Positions 27,617 to 36,217 of a stretch of 64,000 nt of DNA are shown in pieces. The position numbers and the translations under genes were made by a program. The notes beneath the pieces are model-generated. The model was given only the letters and a program-made list of their open reading frames with translations. It ran no database searches and was not told the origin of the DNA. Location: contig JAEXRW010000018.1 of NCBI GenBank assembly GCA_023454175.1, positions 1-64,000 of the forward strand, written 5' to 3'. This stretch comes from Bacillota bacterium (GTDB taxonomy: Bacteria; Bacillota; Clostridia; Christensenellales; JAEXRW01). Every line of letters begins with the position of its first letter. Positions within the stretch are counted from its first letter, which is position 1.

Positions 27617-28483
27617 CTAGTCGGCCAGGTTCAGGCCTTCAAATATGTCATACAGCGGCTTCCCTTCCGTTCCTTCGATGCTGGCCCCGTTGTCGGTCAC
27701 CCTGACCCAGCCTTTCATGTCGGGATTGGATGCGCCGATGAGTTCCAGCCACTGTTTCATGTCCGTCCTGCCGAGTTTCACCTTGTCACCGTTTTTGAAT
27801 GCAATATCGGCCGGCAGTGCGTCCTGCGGATCCTTGCGTGCCAAAAGGTCTGTGAGCAGGGTGGCTTCGGTATCGAGGGGGATGTAGTCCGGCGCCTGCT
27901 CCTCCAGTGAGCCTTCCGCATTCAGCTTGTATACGGCGTCGTAAATGGATGTCTCCACAAATTGCTGCACCTTCCTGCCCTTTACCGTGCCGTCGCCCTC
28001 CACTTTCATGCTGGCCGGATCCATCGGTATATCCCCGAGCTCCCGCACGACCTTGTCTTCGTAACTGTACCAGTAGGTCTCCGGGTCGCTGCTCGGTCCG
28101 GGCGTGAAAACGAATACCTCTGGCTTTCCGTCGCCGTTTACCAGGTTGGCCAGGTAAATATCCCCTGTCAGGAAATCCGAGGATGTGTCCGTTATATCGT
28201 CGTCGCCGATTTTCAGCGTGTATTCGAGGCTTCCGCTCTTTGTTTTCAGTTCGATCTTCTCTTTGTTGCCGTCCCCGTCCATATCATAGCTGTCGCCCGA
28301 TTTTATTTTGAGGATGCCCGTGAAAGGTTCCGCAGCAGCAGATGCCGGGGGCGATGTTTCAGGTGCTGTAGGTACGGTGCTGGGGGTCGGCGTGGGAGGC
28401 GGGGGATCGATTTTCACTGTAAAACAGCCGGTGAGCATCACTGCGAGCAGTATGGTAATGGACAATGCCATGAGTCTTTTCAA
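27617..28483 (-). CDS. Putative lipoprotein, function unknown
   Basis: A 288-residue predicted lipoprotein. The signal MKRLMALSITILLAVMLTGC has a clear lipobox MLTGC and is followed by a Pro/Thr-rich spacer. The mature part includes DMDGDGNKEKIELKTK and DGKPEVFVFTPG, which look like VCBS/FG-GAP-like Asp-rich loops, and an ELIGASNPDMKGWVRV segment near the end. A C-terminal region about ligand or surface binding cannot be assigned. I start at the TTG at 28483 since GGAGGTGA lies upstream; the ATG at 28471 is an alternative. Confidence 0.7.
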   Translation of the reverse strand: MKRLMALSITILLAVMLTGCFTVKIDPPPPTPTPSTVPTAPETSPPASAAAEPFTGILKIKSGDSYDMDGDGNKEKIELKTKSGSLEYTLKIGDDDITDTSSDFLTGDIYLANLVNGDGKPEVFVFTPGPSSDPETYWYSYEDKVVRELGDIPMDPASMKVEGDGTVKGRKVQQFVETSIYDAVYKLNAEGSLEEQAPDYIPLDTEATLLTDLLARKDPQDALPADIAFKNGDKVKLGRTDMKQWLELIGASNPDMKGWVRVTDNGASIEGTEGKPLYDIFEGLNLAD

Positions 28484-28632
28484 TTTACTGTCGTCACCTC
28501 CGGGGGTCACTTGGGCATTTGAACGAATTGTTTTATCCAGCATAACACATGGGATTATTTTTTCAATATATACGGCTCCTTTTGTATGATTTTAACTTCG
28601 ATTGTGGATATCAAAAAGCTTTGAAAACCGTA

Positions 28633-28683
28633 TTGACAAAGCCATACTATGATGATAGTCTGTAATTGTACTATAGCTATAGT
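28633..28683 (+). promoter_or_regulatory. BlaI-type promoter with two operators
   Basis: TTGACA at 28633-28638 is a good -35 box; the -10 is less clear. ACTAT-GATG-ATAGT (28646-28659) and ACTAT-AGCT-ATAGT (28670-28683) are two inverted repeats with identical 5-bp arms, 24 bp apart centre to centre. The first overlaps the -10 region. This fits autorepression by the BlaI-family product just downstream. Confidence 0.8.
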
Positions 28684-28697
28684 CTGGAGAGTGCGTC

Positions 28698-29072
28698 ATG
28701 GAACAGATCAAATTGTATGACAGTGAATTGAAGGTCATGGAGTTGCTTTGGAGCGAGCCCGGTATCACAGCCAAGGCGCTTTCCCTCCTGGCCGCCGGAA
28801 AGATCGGCTGGAACAAAAATACCACCTATACCATCATCACCAAGCTGGTGGAGAAAGGCGTCATCCGGCGTGTGGAGCCCGGTTTTGTCTGCCAGCCTCT
28901 CGTAACGCGGGAACAGGTCCAGGGTGCGCAGGCACGCGAACTCGTGGATAAGCTTTTTGACGGGTCCGCCCGTTCCCTTTTTTCCTCCTTCCTCACCGGG
29001 AAAAAGCTCTCCCGTACCGAGGCCGACGAGCTGCACAGGCTGATCGACACGTATTCCGAAAAAGGTGAGTGA
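28698..29072 (+). CDS. BlaI/MecI-family transcriptional repressor
   Basis: Winged-helix repressor of 124 residues: LYDSELKVMELLWSEPGITA, KNTTYTIITKLVEKGVIRR and VEPGFVCQPLVTREQVQ follow the family pattern, and the C-terminal third is a dimerisation helix pair. BlaI proteins are cleaved or released when the paired BlaR1 metalloprotease is activated. GGAGAG lies before the ATG. Two matching operators lie upstream. It is followed after one base by a BlaR1-type gene. Confidence 0.93.
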   Translation: MEQIKLYDSELKVMELLWSEPGITAKALSLLAAGKIGWNKNTTYTIITKLVEKGVIRRVEPGFVCQPLVTREQVQGAQARELVDKLFDGSARSLFSSFLTGKKLSRTEADELHRLIDTYSEKGE

Positions 29073-29073
29073 C

Positions 29074-30033
29074 ATGTCCGACCTTCTCAATACGGCGTTC
29101 TATTACGTTTTGAATATGGGCATATCCGCCGCCGTGGTCATCCTGCTGGTCCTTCTGGTCCGCAGGGTCAGGGCCATCCCGCGCACGCTCATCTATGCGT
29201 TCTGGTCGGTCGCCTTCCTGAGGCTGCTCCTTCCCTTTTCCCTCCCCAGCCCCTTCAGCCTCTTCAATTTCACCGGCGGGCTGATCAAAAGAGTGGTCTG
29301 CATGGATGCCGCCGTCCCCACAGGTCCCGCAGCAGGCGGCGCATCGCTCCATCTGACCATGACCAATTCCATCGGTGCGGCTGTGGATTATTCCCCCGTC
29401 ACGTACCGAACGCCGGCGGTGCGGGATTTTTTTGCCGTCGCCTCCGATATCTGGCTCATCGGCGCGCTGGTCTGCCTCCTGACCGCGGTGGTCCTGTATG
29501 CCTTCACCCGCGTTGAGCTGCGCAAGGCCGTGCATATAGAGGGCAATACCTTTGCCTCGGATATGGTGGGTTCGCCCATGCTGGTGGGCGTCTTCCGGCC
29601 CAGGGTGATCGTCCCGGCGGGGTTTGACGTCCGTTCGGAGCAGGGTCGCTTCGTACTTGCCCATGAAGCTGTGCACCGGAAACGGCTGGATAACCTCTGG
29701 CGCGTGCTTGCCATCGCCGTGGTGTGTTTCCACTGGTTCAATCCGTTTGCCTGGCTGTTATTGAAATGCTTTTTCACGGATATGGAGCTTTCCTGTGATG
29801 AGCGGGTCGTGAAGCGGTTCGCCCTGGATGAGCGCAAGCGTTATGCGCAGGCGCTGGTCGGTTTCGCGGAAGGCAGGCGGTTTCTGATGTCCACCTCCTT
29901 CGGCCGCTCCGCAGTGAAGGTCCGCGTGATGAATGTGTTGAACTATAAGCGGCTCACCACCGTCGGCGCCATCGTTTCCCTCCTGTTCCTCATCGCGCTG
30001 GCCGTGCTTTTCATCACCAATCCGCAGAGATGA
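29074..30033 (+). CDS. M56 family membrane metallopeptidase (BlaR1-type, no sensor domain)
   Basis: Membrane zinc protease of 319 residues with hydrophobic segments near 11-30, 41-57, 125-145 and 300-316, and the HEAVH zinc motif at 197-201 in the FVLAHEAVHRKRLDNLW stretch; a second site residue set lies in SCDERVVKRF. It lacks the long extracellular penicillin-binding sensor of BlaR1, ending after the last hydrophobic segment, so it cannot sense beta-lactams in the classic way. AAAGGTGA precedes the ATG at 29074; a GTG nine bases earlier is possible. It probably inactivates the BlaI-type repressor. Confidence 0.9.
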   Translation: MSDLLNTAFYYVLNMGISAAVVILLVLLVRRVRAIPRTLIYAFWSVAFLRLLLPFSLPSPFSLFNFTGGLIKRVVCMDAAVPTGPAAGGASLHLTMTNSIGAAVDYSPVTYRTPAVRDFFAVASDIWLIGALVCLLTAVVLYAFTRVELRKAVHIEGNTFASDMVGSPMLVGVFRPRVIVPAGFDVRSEQGRFVLAHEAVHRKRLDNLWRVLAIAVVCFHWFNPFAWLLLKCFFTDMELSCDERVVKRFALDERKRYAQALVGFAEGRRFLMSTSFGRSAVKVRVMNVLNYKRLTTVGAIVSLLFLIALAVLFITNPQR

Positions 30034-30049
30034 AGGGAGACTCGGTTTA

Positions 30050-30955
30050 ATGCATAAAAGGCACTGGTTCCACTGCTTCACCGTGTTTGCGGCATTGCTC
30101 GCCCTCACCGCCTGCGGCTTTCGTAACGTCCCCGAAGATATTCCCTCTGTAATATCCGCTCCGCTAGAAGCTTCACTGCCTCCTATAGAATTGCCTTCGT
30201 TGACGCCTTCCGTTACGCCTGCGTCGGACCTGCCCGGGGATATCCGGCTGGAGCTTTTTCTCGGAGGCAGGCAGGTGCAATCCGTTTCGGCCGCAGACCC
30301 GCAGCAGAAACAGGTCGTGATGGATGCTGTTTTGGATTCTATGCTCCGCTCCGCGGCCTGGCCTGCCGTCAACACAGACAACATAAAGGATCGGCTCTGC
30401 ATATCCATCGGTTCCGGTTCGGAAGATGCAATGGAATACACCGTTTTTGATTTGGACGGCAGGCATTGCATGCAGAAGGGCAACGGTATGTATACCTACC
30501 TCAGTGATAAAGCGTATCAGCCGCTGTTCGATCTCGCGATGGGCTGTCGGCTGCCGTACGTTATGACGGTTACATCGGGGAAAAACAGCATCCTTGCTGC
30601 AGGCTTTACGGTATGGACAAAGCGGAAAGAGGATATTCAGCATGGCACAGAGATGGCGCGCCTGAAGCCGCAGGATGTGGCTGGCCATATTCCATACCTC
30701 GAACTGGATCCGGAGCGGGACTCGGCCACGCCCTTCACCCCGTATGTCGGCGGTAAAGAGGTGTACGGCGCGTATGCGCTCTATGATGATAAATTGAAAG
30801 AGCTGACTTACTTCCCTGCTTCGGGTCTGAAACCTCAGACATATCTGTTCAAGGGTGCCAGCCCGGGCAAATACATCGTAGAACTGGATCTCGAATTGCT
30901 TGAAGGGGATATGACGGCGGGCCGGCAGTACTTTTTCGGCGTGGTCATCCCCTGA
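30050..30955 (+). CDS. Putative lipoprotein in the BlaI/BlaR1 operon
   Basis: A 301-residue product with a signal peptide (FTVFAALLALTACGF, lipobox LTAC) and a Pro/Ser-rich spacer to about residue 60. The remainder is globular with no motif I know; it contains LRLELF-like IRLELFLGGRQVQSV and a C-terminal beta-rich region. It follows the M56 gene after 16 bases. Lipoproteins or beta-propeller proteins beside BlaI/BlaR1-type pairs are frequent in Clostridia; the signal sensed is unknown. A sensor role for this lipoprotein is speculation. Confidence 0.65.
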   Translation: MHKRHWFHCFTVFAALLALTACGFRNVPEDIPSVISAPLEASLPPIELPSLTPSVTPASDLPGDIRLELFLGGRQVQSVSAADPQQKQVVMDAVLDSMLRSAAWPAVNTDNIKDRLCISIGSGSEDAMEYTVFDLDGRHCMQKGNGMYTYLSDKAYQPLFDLAMGCRLPYVMTVTSGKNSILAAGFTVWTKRKEDIQHGTEMARLKPQDVAGHIPYLELDPERDSATPFTPYVGGKEVYGAYALYDDKLKELTYFPASGLKPQTYLFKGASPGKYIVELDLELLEGDMTAGRQYFFGVVIP

Positions 30956-30992
30956 TTCCTGCTGGTACAAAATGAATAAAGGAGTGTTCATC

Positions 30993-32015
30993 ATGGAAAA
31001 GAGGTGTCGGAAATATTACCTCCTCTCCCTTGCTGTCCTCATTGCCGTTTCCGCGTATCCGCTTGTAATGGGTTTTCAGATGGTCGTTATATACCTCTCC
31101 AGCGGCATCCTCCGGCCCGGCGAATATGCCAAAGGGGTGATCCCCTATGTCTCCATCTGCCTGTCGCTGATCTGCGTGGCAGCCTTCCACCCCTTGCTCA
31201 GGCGGCTGAAACGGTTCCAGCTGCCCGTAACCGTTATTATCGCACTCGGCCTGTTTATCGGGATCGAGCTGGCTTTCGAAAGCATGAAGGTGGATACGCA
31301 GGGCATCGTATCCCTGAAAAGCGGGCAGCAGGCGGATACCATCGACGTCTGGCAGTCCTATTTATGCTACGCCTCTCCCGACGCCATAAAAGCGCAGCGC
31401 GTCCGCATCCAGGAGGCGCAGTCCGCCCTCGGTGGGTTTGATTACGTCTCCGCCAATGCCCCGTACAAGATCCATTATTTCCTCGTTTCCTTCGTCATCA
31501 TCCTGCTCGTCGTCGGCATCCTGCATGGCTTTGGCAAAAGGGCCCGGGGCAAGGTTTCTCCCGGCTGGGATGCCCTGGTGCTCCAGCTTCTTTCCGTCGC
31601 CGTACTGGTGGGTCTGTGCATCTTTGCCACGGTCACGGCCTTTTTCCGCGATACGTCCCCCATCCTGCAGCCCGTCCCGGCGGTTCTCACCAGCCTGTTC
31701 TTCGTGGTCCTGGGTGTGAGCGCGGGCGTTTTCGCCGGGAGCTTCCTTCTGAAGAAGAGAAATGTAATATCCGTCCTGATCCCTGCCCTGGTCTCTGCTG
31801 CGGTTTGCGCCCTGATGTACGTCGGGGAATATATTTTAATGGGTGGTACGTTCTACCGTTTCGGTTCGTCCTGGTTTTTCGCAGGTCTCCCCGCCCTCGT
31901 GCTCGCACCCGTAGATATTGCGCTCATCCTCCTGTCGGGTATGGTGATGGCGTTGATATTCGCCCTGGTCCGTAAAGGCAGGGGGGTGGTAAACTCCCCT
32001 CCACGATATGATTAG
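30993..32015 (+). CDS. Multi-pass membrane protein, function unknown
   Basis: A 340-residue protein with about eight hydrophobic segments (for example YYLLSLAVLIAVSAYPLVMG, TVIIALGLFIGIELAF, FLVSFVIILLVVGIL and LAPVDIALILLSGMVMALIF) and one soluble loop near residues 100-145. AAAGGAGTG lies about seven bases before the chosen ATG at 30993; an in-frame ATG at 30972 lacks a ribosome binding site. It is the last gene of the BlaI-type operon. No family could be named. Confidence 0.65.
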   Translation: MEKRCRKYYLLSLAVLIAVSAYPLVMGFQMVVIYLSSGILRPGEYAKGVIPYVSICLSLICVAAFHPLLRRLKRFQLPVTVIIALGLFIGIELAFESMKVDTQGIVSLKSGQQADTIDVWQSYLCYASPDAIKAQRVRIQEAQSALGGFDYVSANAPYKIHYFLVSFVIILLVVGILHGFGKRARGKVSPGWDALVLQLLSVAVLVGLCIFATVTAFFRDTSPILQPVPAVLTSLFFVVLGVSAGVFAGSFLLKKRNVISVLIPALVSAAVCALMYVGEYILMGGTFYRFGSSWFFAGLPALVLAPVDIALILLSGMVMALIFALVRKGRGVVNSPPRYD

Positions 32016-32041
32016 GAGCCAGCTGAAAACCGGTGCAATAG

Positions 32042-32067
32042 AAAAACGCCGTGGTTACGGCGTTTTT
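32042..32067. terminator. Bidirectional terminator
   Basis: AAAAACGCCG (32042-32051) and CGGCGTTTTT (32058-32067) form a perfect 10-bp stem with a 6-base loop. It ends the BlaI-type operon and lies downstream of the convergent bactofilin gene. Confidence 0.88.
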
Positions 32068-32153
32068 ATCATGTATTGACCGCGACCGTGCGGGCGCTTA
32101 CTTGCCTGTCAAATTATTTTCAAGTCAATACGATGAATGCAGTATGGTATGTG

Positions 32154-32513
32154 TCAGCCTTTGTCGTCAAAATCCGACATCGTGCATTTGCCCTTGAAGA
32201 TGGCGCCTTGTTCCGCCACAAAGCTGCCCACCTGCACATCCCCTTGCAGGGAGGAGCCGCTGAACATCCGCAGTGTGCCTTTTGCGATGACGTTGCCGAT
32301 GACCCGGCCATAGATCTGTACCTCGTGGCCGCTGATATTGCCCTCGATGCTGCCAGTTTTCCCGACAAAGATATCCCCATCCACGGTCACGTTGCCCTTG
32401 ATGGCTCCATCGAGATTGAAGGTTCCTTTGGATTCGATATCTCCGGTTATCTTGGTATCCGCGCTGAGCAGGACGTCGATCTTTTCCGGCCTTACGATCA
32501 CTTCTTTCGCCAT
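32154..32513 (-). CDS. Bactofilin
   Basis: Small self-assembling cytoskeletal protein of 119 residues, with the beta-solenoid repeats of the family: ITGDIESKGTFNLDGAIKG, VTVDGDIFVGKTGSIEGNI, VQIYGRVIGNVIAKGTLRMF and LQGDVQVGSFVAEQGAIFKG. Such proteins form polymers that organise cell-wall or shape factors at the membrane. I start at 32513 (MAKEVIVRPEKID), with GGGGGTG just before it; longer starts would run into the CATAC repeat arrays. Its upstream region holds the phased repeats. Confidence 0.92.
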   Translation of the reverse strand: MAKEVIVRPEKIDVLLSADTKITGDIESKGTFNLDGAIKGNVTVDGDIFVGKTGSIEGNISGHEVQIYGRVIGNVIAKGTLRMFSGSSLQGDVQVGSFVAEQGAIFKGKCTMSDFDDKG

Positions 32514-32592
32514 GTTTGCACCCCCATCGTATATTTGTACGCATATTATAGCACTGACAGATGTAAATTGCCATAATTTGCGGAATAATAAT

Positions 32593-33062
32593 GCATGCCA
32601 CTTTATACCTGCACCGCCTCCAAAATCGCATACCGTCGCATACGCAGGCATACCCGTTCATACCTGTGTATTGTGTGTGTGAAGCATTTTCGAAAGCGAA
32701 AGCGCTTAAAGACAAGTATAGTGACGCATACGCAGGCATACCCGCCCATACGTGTGAGCAGGTTAGTTATACCGCTTTTGAAACGTGGAAGCAGGTCGAA
32801 AAGCATACTGGCGCATACTCTGGCATACCCGTTTATACCTGTGCATTACGTCAACAAGGTGCTTTCCAAAGCGAAAGCGGTGAATTTGCATATAAAATGA
32901 CGCATACCGTCGCATACGCAGGCATACCCGTCCATACGTGTGAATAGGGTAGTTGTACCACTTTCGAAACGTGAAAGCAGACCGAAAGCATACCGGCGCA
33001 TACTCTGGCATACCCGTATATACCTATGTACGGTGTTAATAAAACGCTTTCACGTGTGAAAG
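32593..33062. repeat. Arrays of CATAC words phased at 10 bp, in a ~185-bp higher-order repeat
   Basis: Five blocks each hold four CATAC or near-CATAC words exactly 10 bp apart, starting at 32629, 32717 (first word degenerate), 32804, 32903 and 32989; a partial block (CATGC 32594, TATAC 32604) precedes them. Blocks alternate between two types, one with GCAGG and one with TCTGG between the second and third words. The sequence between blocks also alternates, so the real unit is a pair of blocks of about 175-186 bp, present about two and a half times. Inverted motifs of GAAAGC/GCTTTC lie in the linkers, ending with CTTTCAC-GT-GTGAAAG at 33047-33062. It lies between divergent bactofilin and EamA genes. 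A reading frame through it is judged non-coding. Confidence 0.85.
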
Positions 33063-33138
33063 TGCTGTTTAAAGCCCGTTTACGGTCATTTTTCAGGGCT
33101 GTGCCGCCGTCCTGCTTGTGCTAAGATAGGTTGGTGGT

Positions 33139-33174
33139 CTCCGGCCCTTGCCGGGGAAAAAGGAATTGCCGGAG
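33139..33174 (+). promoter_or_regulatory. Leader of the EamA gene with two competing hairpins
   Basis: CCGGC (33141-33145) can pair with GCCGG (33150-33154). CTCCGGC (33139-33145) can instead pair with GCCGGAG (33168-33174), which includes part of the GGAGGG ribosome binding site. A TAAGAT -10-like box lies at 33122-33127. The two pairings are mutually exclusive. Confidence 0.35.
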
Positions 33175-33180
33175 GGATGC

Positions 33181-34125
33181 ATGAAGCAGAAGGCATTGGC
33201 GTATACCGCTGCCCTCGTCAGCGTGGTCGTATGGGGGTTCTCTTTTATCGGGATGAAGTGGGTCATGCGGGATTTTCCCCCCATGACCATGACGTGCATC
33301 CGTTATTTCATCGCGGCGGGCATCATGATGCCCGCGCTCGCCATTGTGCGCCCCGGCTTGAAGCTTCGTCCCGGCTTTTCCAAGCCCGTCGTCATATCCG
33401 GGCTTCTTCTGGGCCTTTTTTCCGCTTTGGAGTCCCAGGGCGTCAAATACACCACCTCCTCCGTCGCCTCGCTCATCTTTGCGGCAGTCCCCATGATACT
33501 GCTTTTTGCCGAATTGATCTTTGATAAAAAGAAGCCCACCATCTACGAGGTGCTGGGCGTGGGGGCCTCGGGAGCGGGCGTGTGTTTGCTCATTATCTTC
33601 AGCAGCGGGGAGCAGGCCGATGCCACCAACCCCGCCCTTGGCAATATGCTCATCGTGGCTTCGTGCATCGCCTGGGTGGTCTACACGCTGTTGTCCAAAA
33701 AAGCCCTCCGCGAGCATTCCGCCCTGTATGTCACGTCCTGGCACATGCTCTGGGGCGCCATAGCCATCGTCCCCTTCTCCCTTGCGGAGATCCCCCAGTG
33801 GCATGAAGTCCCCCTGCTGACCTGGGGTGTTCTCATCGCCATGGTCGTTTTCTGCAATGTCATCGGGTACTTTGCATACAATTACGCCCTGCACCGCCTG
33901 GGCAGCGTCACGCTGAATACCGTGATCAATTTCCAGCCCTTTGTCACCATTATCGCCAGTTTCTTCATCCTCTCCGAGATGCTCACGCCCGTCCAGTTTG
34001 TAGGCGGTGCCGTGGTGATCGTGGGCATTGTCATCATCACCGTCCCCTTCAAAAAGATCCTCCTGCGCATGCGTGTCTCCCGACGCAAGGCCCTGCCCAG
34101 TGAGGCCTCCCGCCCCATACAATAG
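33181..34125 (+). CDS. EamA-family DMT superfamily transporter
   Basis: Membrane transporter of 314 residues with ten hydrophobic segments in two EamA repeats: YTAALVSVVVWGFSFIGMKW opens the first and GNMLIVASCIAWVVYTLLSK the second, with NYALHRLGSVTLNTVINFQP as the conserved late stretch. Members export or import metabolites and drugs; the substrate cannot be read. GGAGGG lies six bases before the ATG. It is divergent from bactofilin across the repeat arrays. Confidence 0.9.
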   Translation: MKQKALAYTAALVSVVVWGFSFIGMKWVMRDFPPMTMTCIRYFIAAGIMMPALAIVRPGLKLRPGFSKPVVISGLLLGLFSALESQGVKYTTSSVASLIFAAVPMILLFAELIFDKKKPTIYEVLGVGASGAGVCLLIIFSSGEQADATNPALGNMLIVASCIAWVVYTLLSKKALREHSALYVTSWHMLWGAIAIVPFSLAEIPQWHEVPLLTWGVLIAMVVFCNVIGYFAYNYALHRLGSVTLNTVINFQPFVTIIASFFILSEMLTPVQFVGGAVVIVGIVIITVPFKKILLRMRVSRRKALPSEASRPIQ

Positions 34126-34324
34126 CAGACTGGTAACCTGTCTTGAAACGGGCGCAGCAGGCTCTGGCTTGTTGGGTGCGCCATGGAAAGGGTCTTGGTT
34201 CATTGTGGGCAAATGGCACGTTTCCGGATTTTCGCCTGCCAAATTGTCCATCCTAATAGGCGGGGTTACCTTTTCTTTCACCAGGTGTTATAATTTCCCC
34301 GTATTCTTTCCCCGGAGGTTAAGC

Positions 34325-36136
34325 ATGAAGCGATTTCATCCACACGATAGGCGCATGGTAAAGCCTTTTGCGCTGGTTACAGTGATAATAATGGTACTGG
34401 CCCTCTGCCAGGCCCCTGTATATGCACTGGGCGGCGATCTGTCCTCGCTGGAAAGCATCGTTGCCGTGGGGCAGGATGGCCGTCTGGCGGTGACTGAGTT
34501 TGCGAACGTTCCCGCTCCTGGGGCATCGATTGACTTTTTCGTGCCTTCCCTCAATTACAGCGCGCAGTCCAGGGCCCCCACCGGGAAGGAGCCCATTCAG
34601 GGCGCCGTCACCATCCAGAGAGCCGCCTCGGGATCCGATGAGCGGGAGACGGTCTACACGCTCTCGTCGAAGCCCGGGCAGGATACCTATACCGTAACCA
34701 CCGATAAAGACGGTTCATACGTCAGCCTCTACCCCTCTGCGCAGGCGGCCAGGGAGGATGCCTATATCCTCACCTATCTCCGCGATGGCGCCGTTACCCG
34801 GTACCAGGATGTTGCCGAGTTGGACCTCGTGCTGGCCAATAGCGGCGAGTATGGCGCCATTTCCACCGGGACGGTCTATATCATGTTTCCCAATGCGGTC
34901 AATTTCTCCGAATTGAATGTATTTGTACACGGTGCCCGCAGGTGGGAGTATGGTGCGGGAAAGGAAAATAATCTCCTGGGCATCACCTGCTACGGCGTGG
35001 ATGCCGGGGGCATCCTGGAGGTCCGCATTCTCATGCCCGTTTCCTATGTGCCTTCATGTTCGAATACGGTCCAGGCCAACGCCCGCCAGGCCGTCTTGGA
35101 TCAGGAAAACCTGTTTGGTGACCTGCCCATGCAGCCCGATCCACTGCAGGCATGGAAAACACCGCTTATTGTCTTTGGCATATGGCTGTTTCTCGTTATC
35201 GCTCTGCTTGTCATATACAGGTTCGCCTTTTTCTCAGGGAAGGCTGGCGAGGTAACGGCGCCTCCCTCTGAATTGCCGCCCGCACTGGCTTCCCGCCTGC
35301 TCTCGCCCATGGGCATGGACCCCTGCGTGCTGCTCTCGGTCTTCCTGCACCTTGTGCGCCAGGGTATTCTGTCTCTGGCCTTTGTGGAAAATGAAAAGGG
35401 CAAAAAGGCCTTCCGATTCTCCCCCACCGGGAAGACATCCATTTTCGCCATGAAGCATGAGAAAGCGCTGCTGGATTGGATATCGGCGGATGTGGGGTAT
35501 GATGGCGTCACCGATCTGGAGCTGAAAAGCGCCGGTATCCGCCGGCCCGGCAGGTATTACCGCGCCTCGTCCGACGTGCTCCTCCATGCCATCAATGACG
35601 CCACCGACTGTGGACTGCTGCGCGATACGCCCGCGTGGTACCGTTTGCTCTGGGTCGTCCTCGCCCTCGGTTTGGCCGTCGGGTCCATCGTTTTCCTGTT
35701 CCTCGGGCATTTGGAGCCCCTCATCCTGCTCCTGCCCGCAGCGTTCACGCTCGTGTTCAGGCTGTACACACGCAAGGTGCCTTCCGAAAGGTCCCTGCAG
35801 GAATCCGCCAGGTGGCGCGCCTATGCCGCAGGACTCGCGTCTTATGCCGTCCCTATCGATGGGGAACTGGATTCGGTGGAAAACGGTTTTGTCTATTCCG
35901 TCGCGCTGGGCGCTTCCGATGGACATACCAGAAAGCTGGAGGAGCTGCGGCTCCCGCAGATGCAGGATTCCCCCGTGCTCGCCCCGTTTATGGCCGATGG
36001 GAAGTTTTCCGCGCGGCTCTATAAACGGCTTCTCTCTTCTTTCAGGTCAGCAGCGTTTTTCTCGGCCGCCTTTCGTTCCAGCCTCATCCGTTCGGCCCGC
36101 AAGGAGACCTATGCCACGCGGATCAAGAAGAAATGA
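34325..36136 (+). CDS. DUF2207-like membrane protein
   Basis: A 603-residue protein. A signal-type segment (about 12-35) is followed by a large extracytoplasmic beta-rich domain, a membrane segment near 285-300 (LIVFGIWLFLVIALLVIYRF), a cytoplasmic region with LLSPMGMDPCVLLSVFLHLVRQGILSL-type helices (ASRLLSPMGMDPCVLLSVFL), two more hydrophobic segments near 440-475, and a basic C-terminus. This order is that of DUF2207 proteins, whose role is not known. GGAGG lies seven bases before the ATG. It is alone between eamA and the tetR gene. Confidence 0.72.
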   Translation: MKRFHPHDRRMVKPFALVTVIIMVLALCQAPVYALGGDLSSLESIVAVGQDGRLAVTEFANVPAPGASIDFFVPSLNYSAQSRAPTGKEPIQGAVTIQRAASGSDERETVYTLSSKPGQDTYTVTTDKDGSYVSLYPSAQAAREDAYILTYLRDGAVTRYQDVAELDLVLANSGEYGAISTGTVYIMFPNAVNFSELNVFVHGARRWEYGAGKENNLLGITCYGVDAGGILEVRILMPVSYVPSCSNTVQANARQAVLDQENLFGDLPMQPDPLQAWKTPLIVFGIWLFLVIALLVIYRFAFFSGKAGEVTAPPSELPPALASRLLSPMGMDPCVLLSVFLHLVRQGILSLAFVENEKGKKAFRFSPTGKTSIFAMKHEKALLDWISADVGYDGVTDLELKSAGIRRPGRYYRASSDVLLHAINDATDCGLLRDTPAWYRLLWVVLALGLAVGSIVFLFLGHLEPLILLLPAAFTLVFRLYTRKVPSERSLQESARWRAYAAGLASYAVPIDGELDSVENGFVYSVALGASDGHTRKLEELRLPQMQDSPVLAPFMADGKFSARLYKRLLSSFRSAAFFSAAFRSSLIRSARKETYATRIKKK

Positions 36137-36148
36137 GCATGCCCGGTC

Positions 36149-36173
36149 AAAGCGGCTGTAAAGCCGCTTTTTT
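36149..36173 (+). terminator. Terminator of the DUF2207-like gene
   Basis: AAAGCGGC (36149-36156) pairs with GCCGCTTT (36163-36170) and is followed by TTT, 13 bases after the stop codon. Confidence 0.85.
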
Positions 36174-36217
36174 ATTTCCGGAAATGGATCCAATAGCACA
36201 TTTATTCCAATATGATG

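Noticed and set aside
29074..30033. Beta-lactam resistance regulator (BlaR1 proper)
   Set aside because: The extracellular penicillin-binding sensor domain is missing and no beta-lactamase gene is present.
32591..32947. A plus-strand frame that encodes repeated AYAGIPVHTC-type peptides, and similar frames on the minus strand
   Set aside because: The underlying DNA repeats every 10 bp, so every 30 bp the same codons recur and open frames arise on both strands by arithmetic. There is no ribosome binding site, and the linkers are palindromic. DNA-level function is likelier.
32629..33028. CRISPR array (32-bp near-identical units about 86-99 bp apart)
   Set aside because: The sequences between units are themselves repeated in alternation, too long for spacers, and the units have internal 10-bp periodicity. 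No cas gene is in the window.
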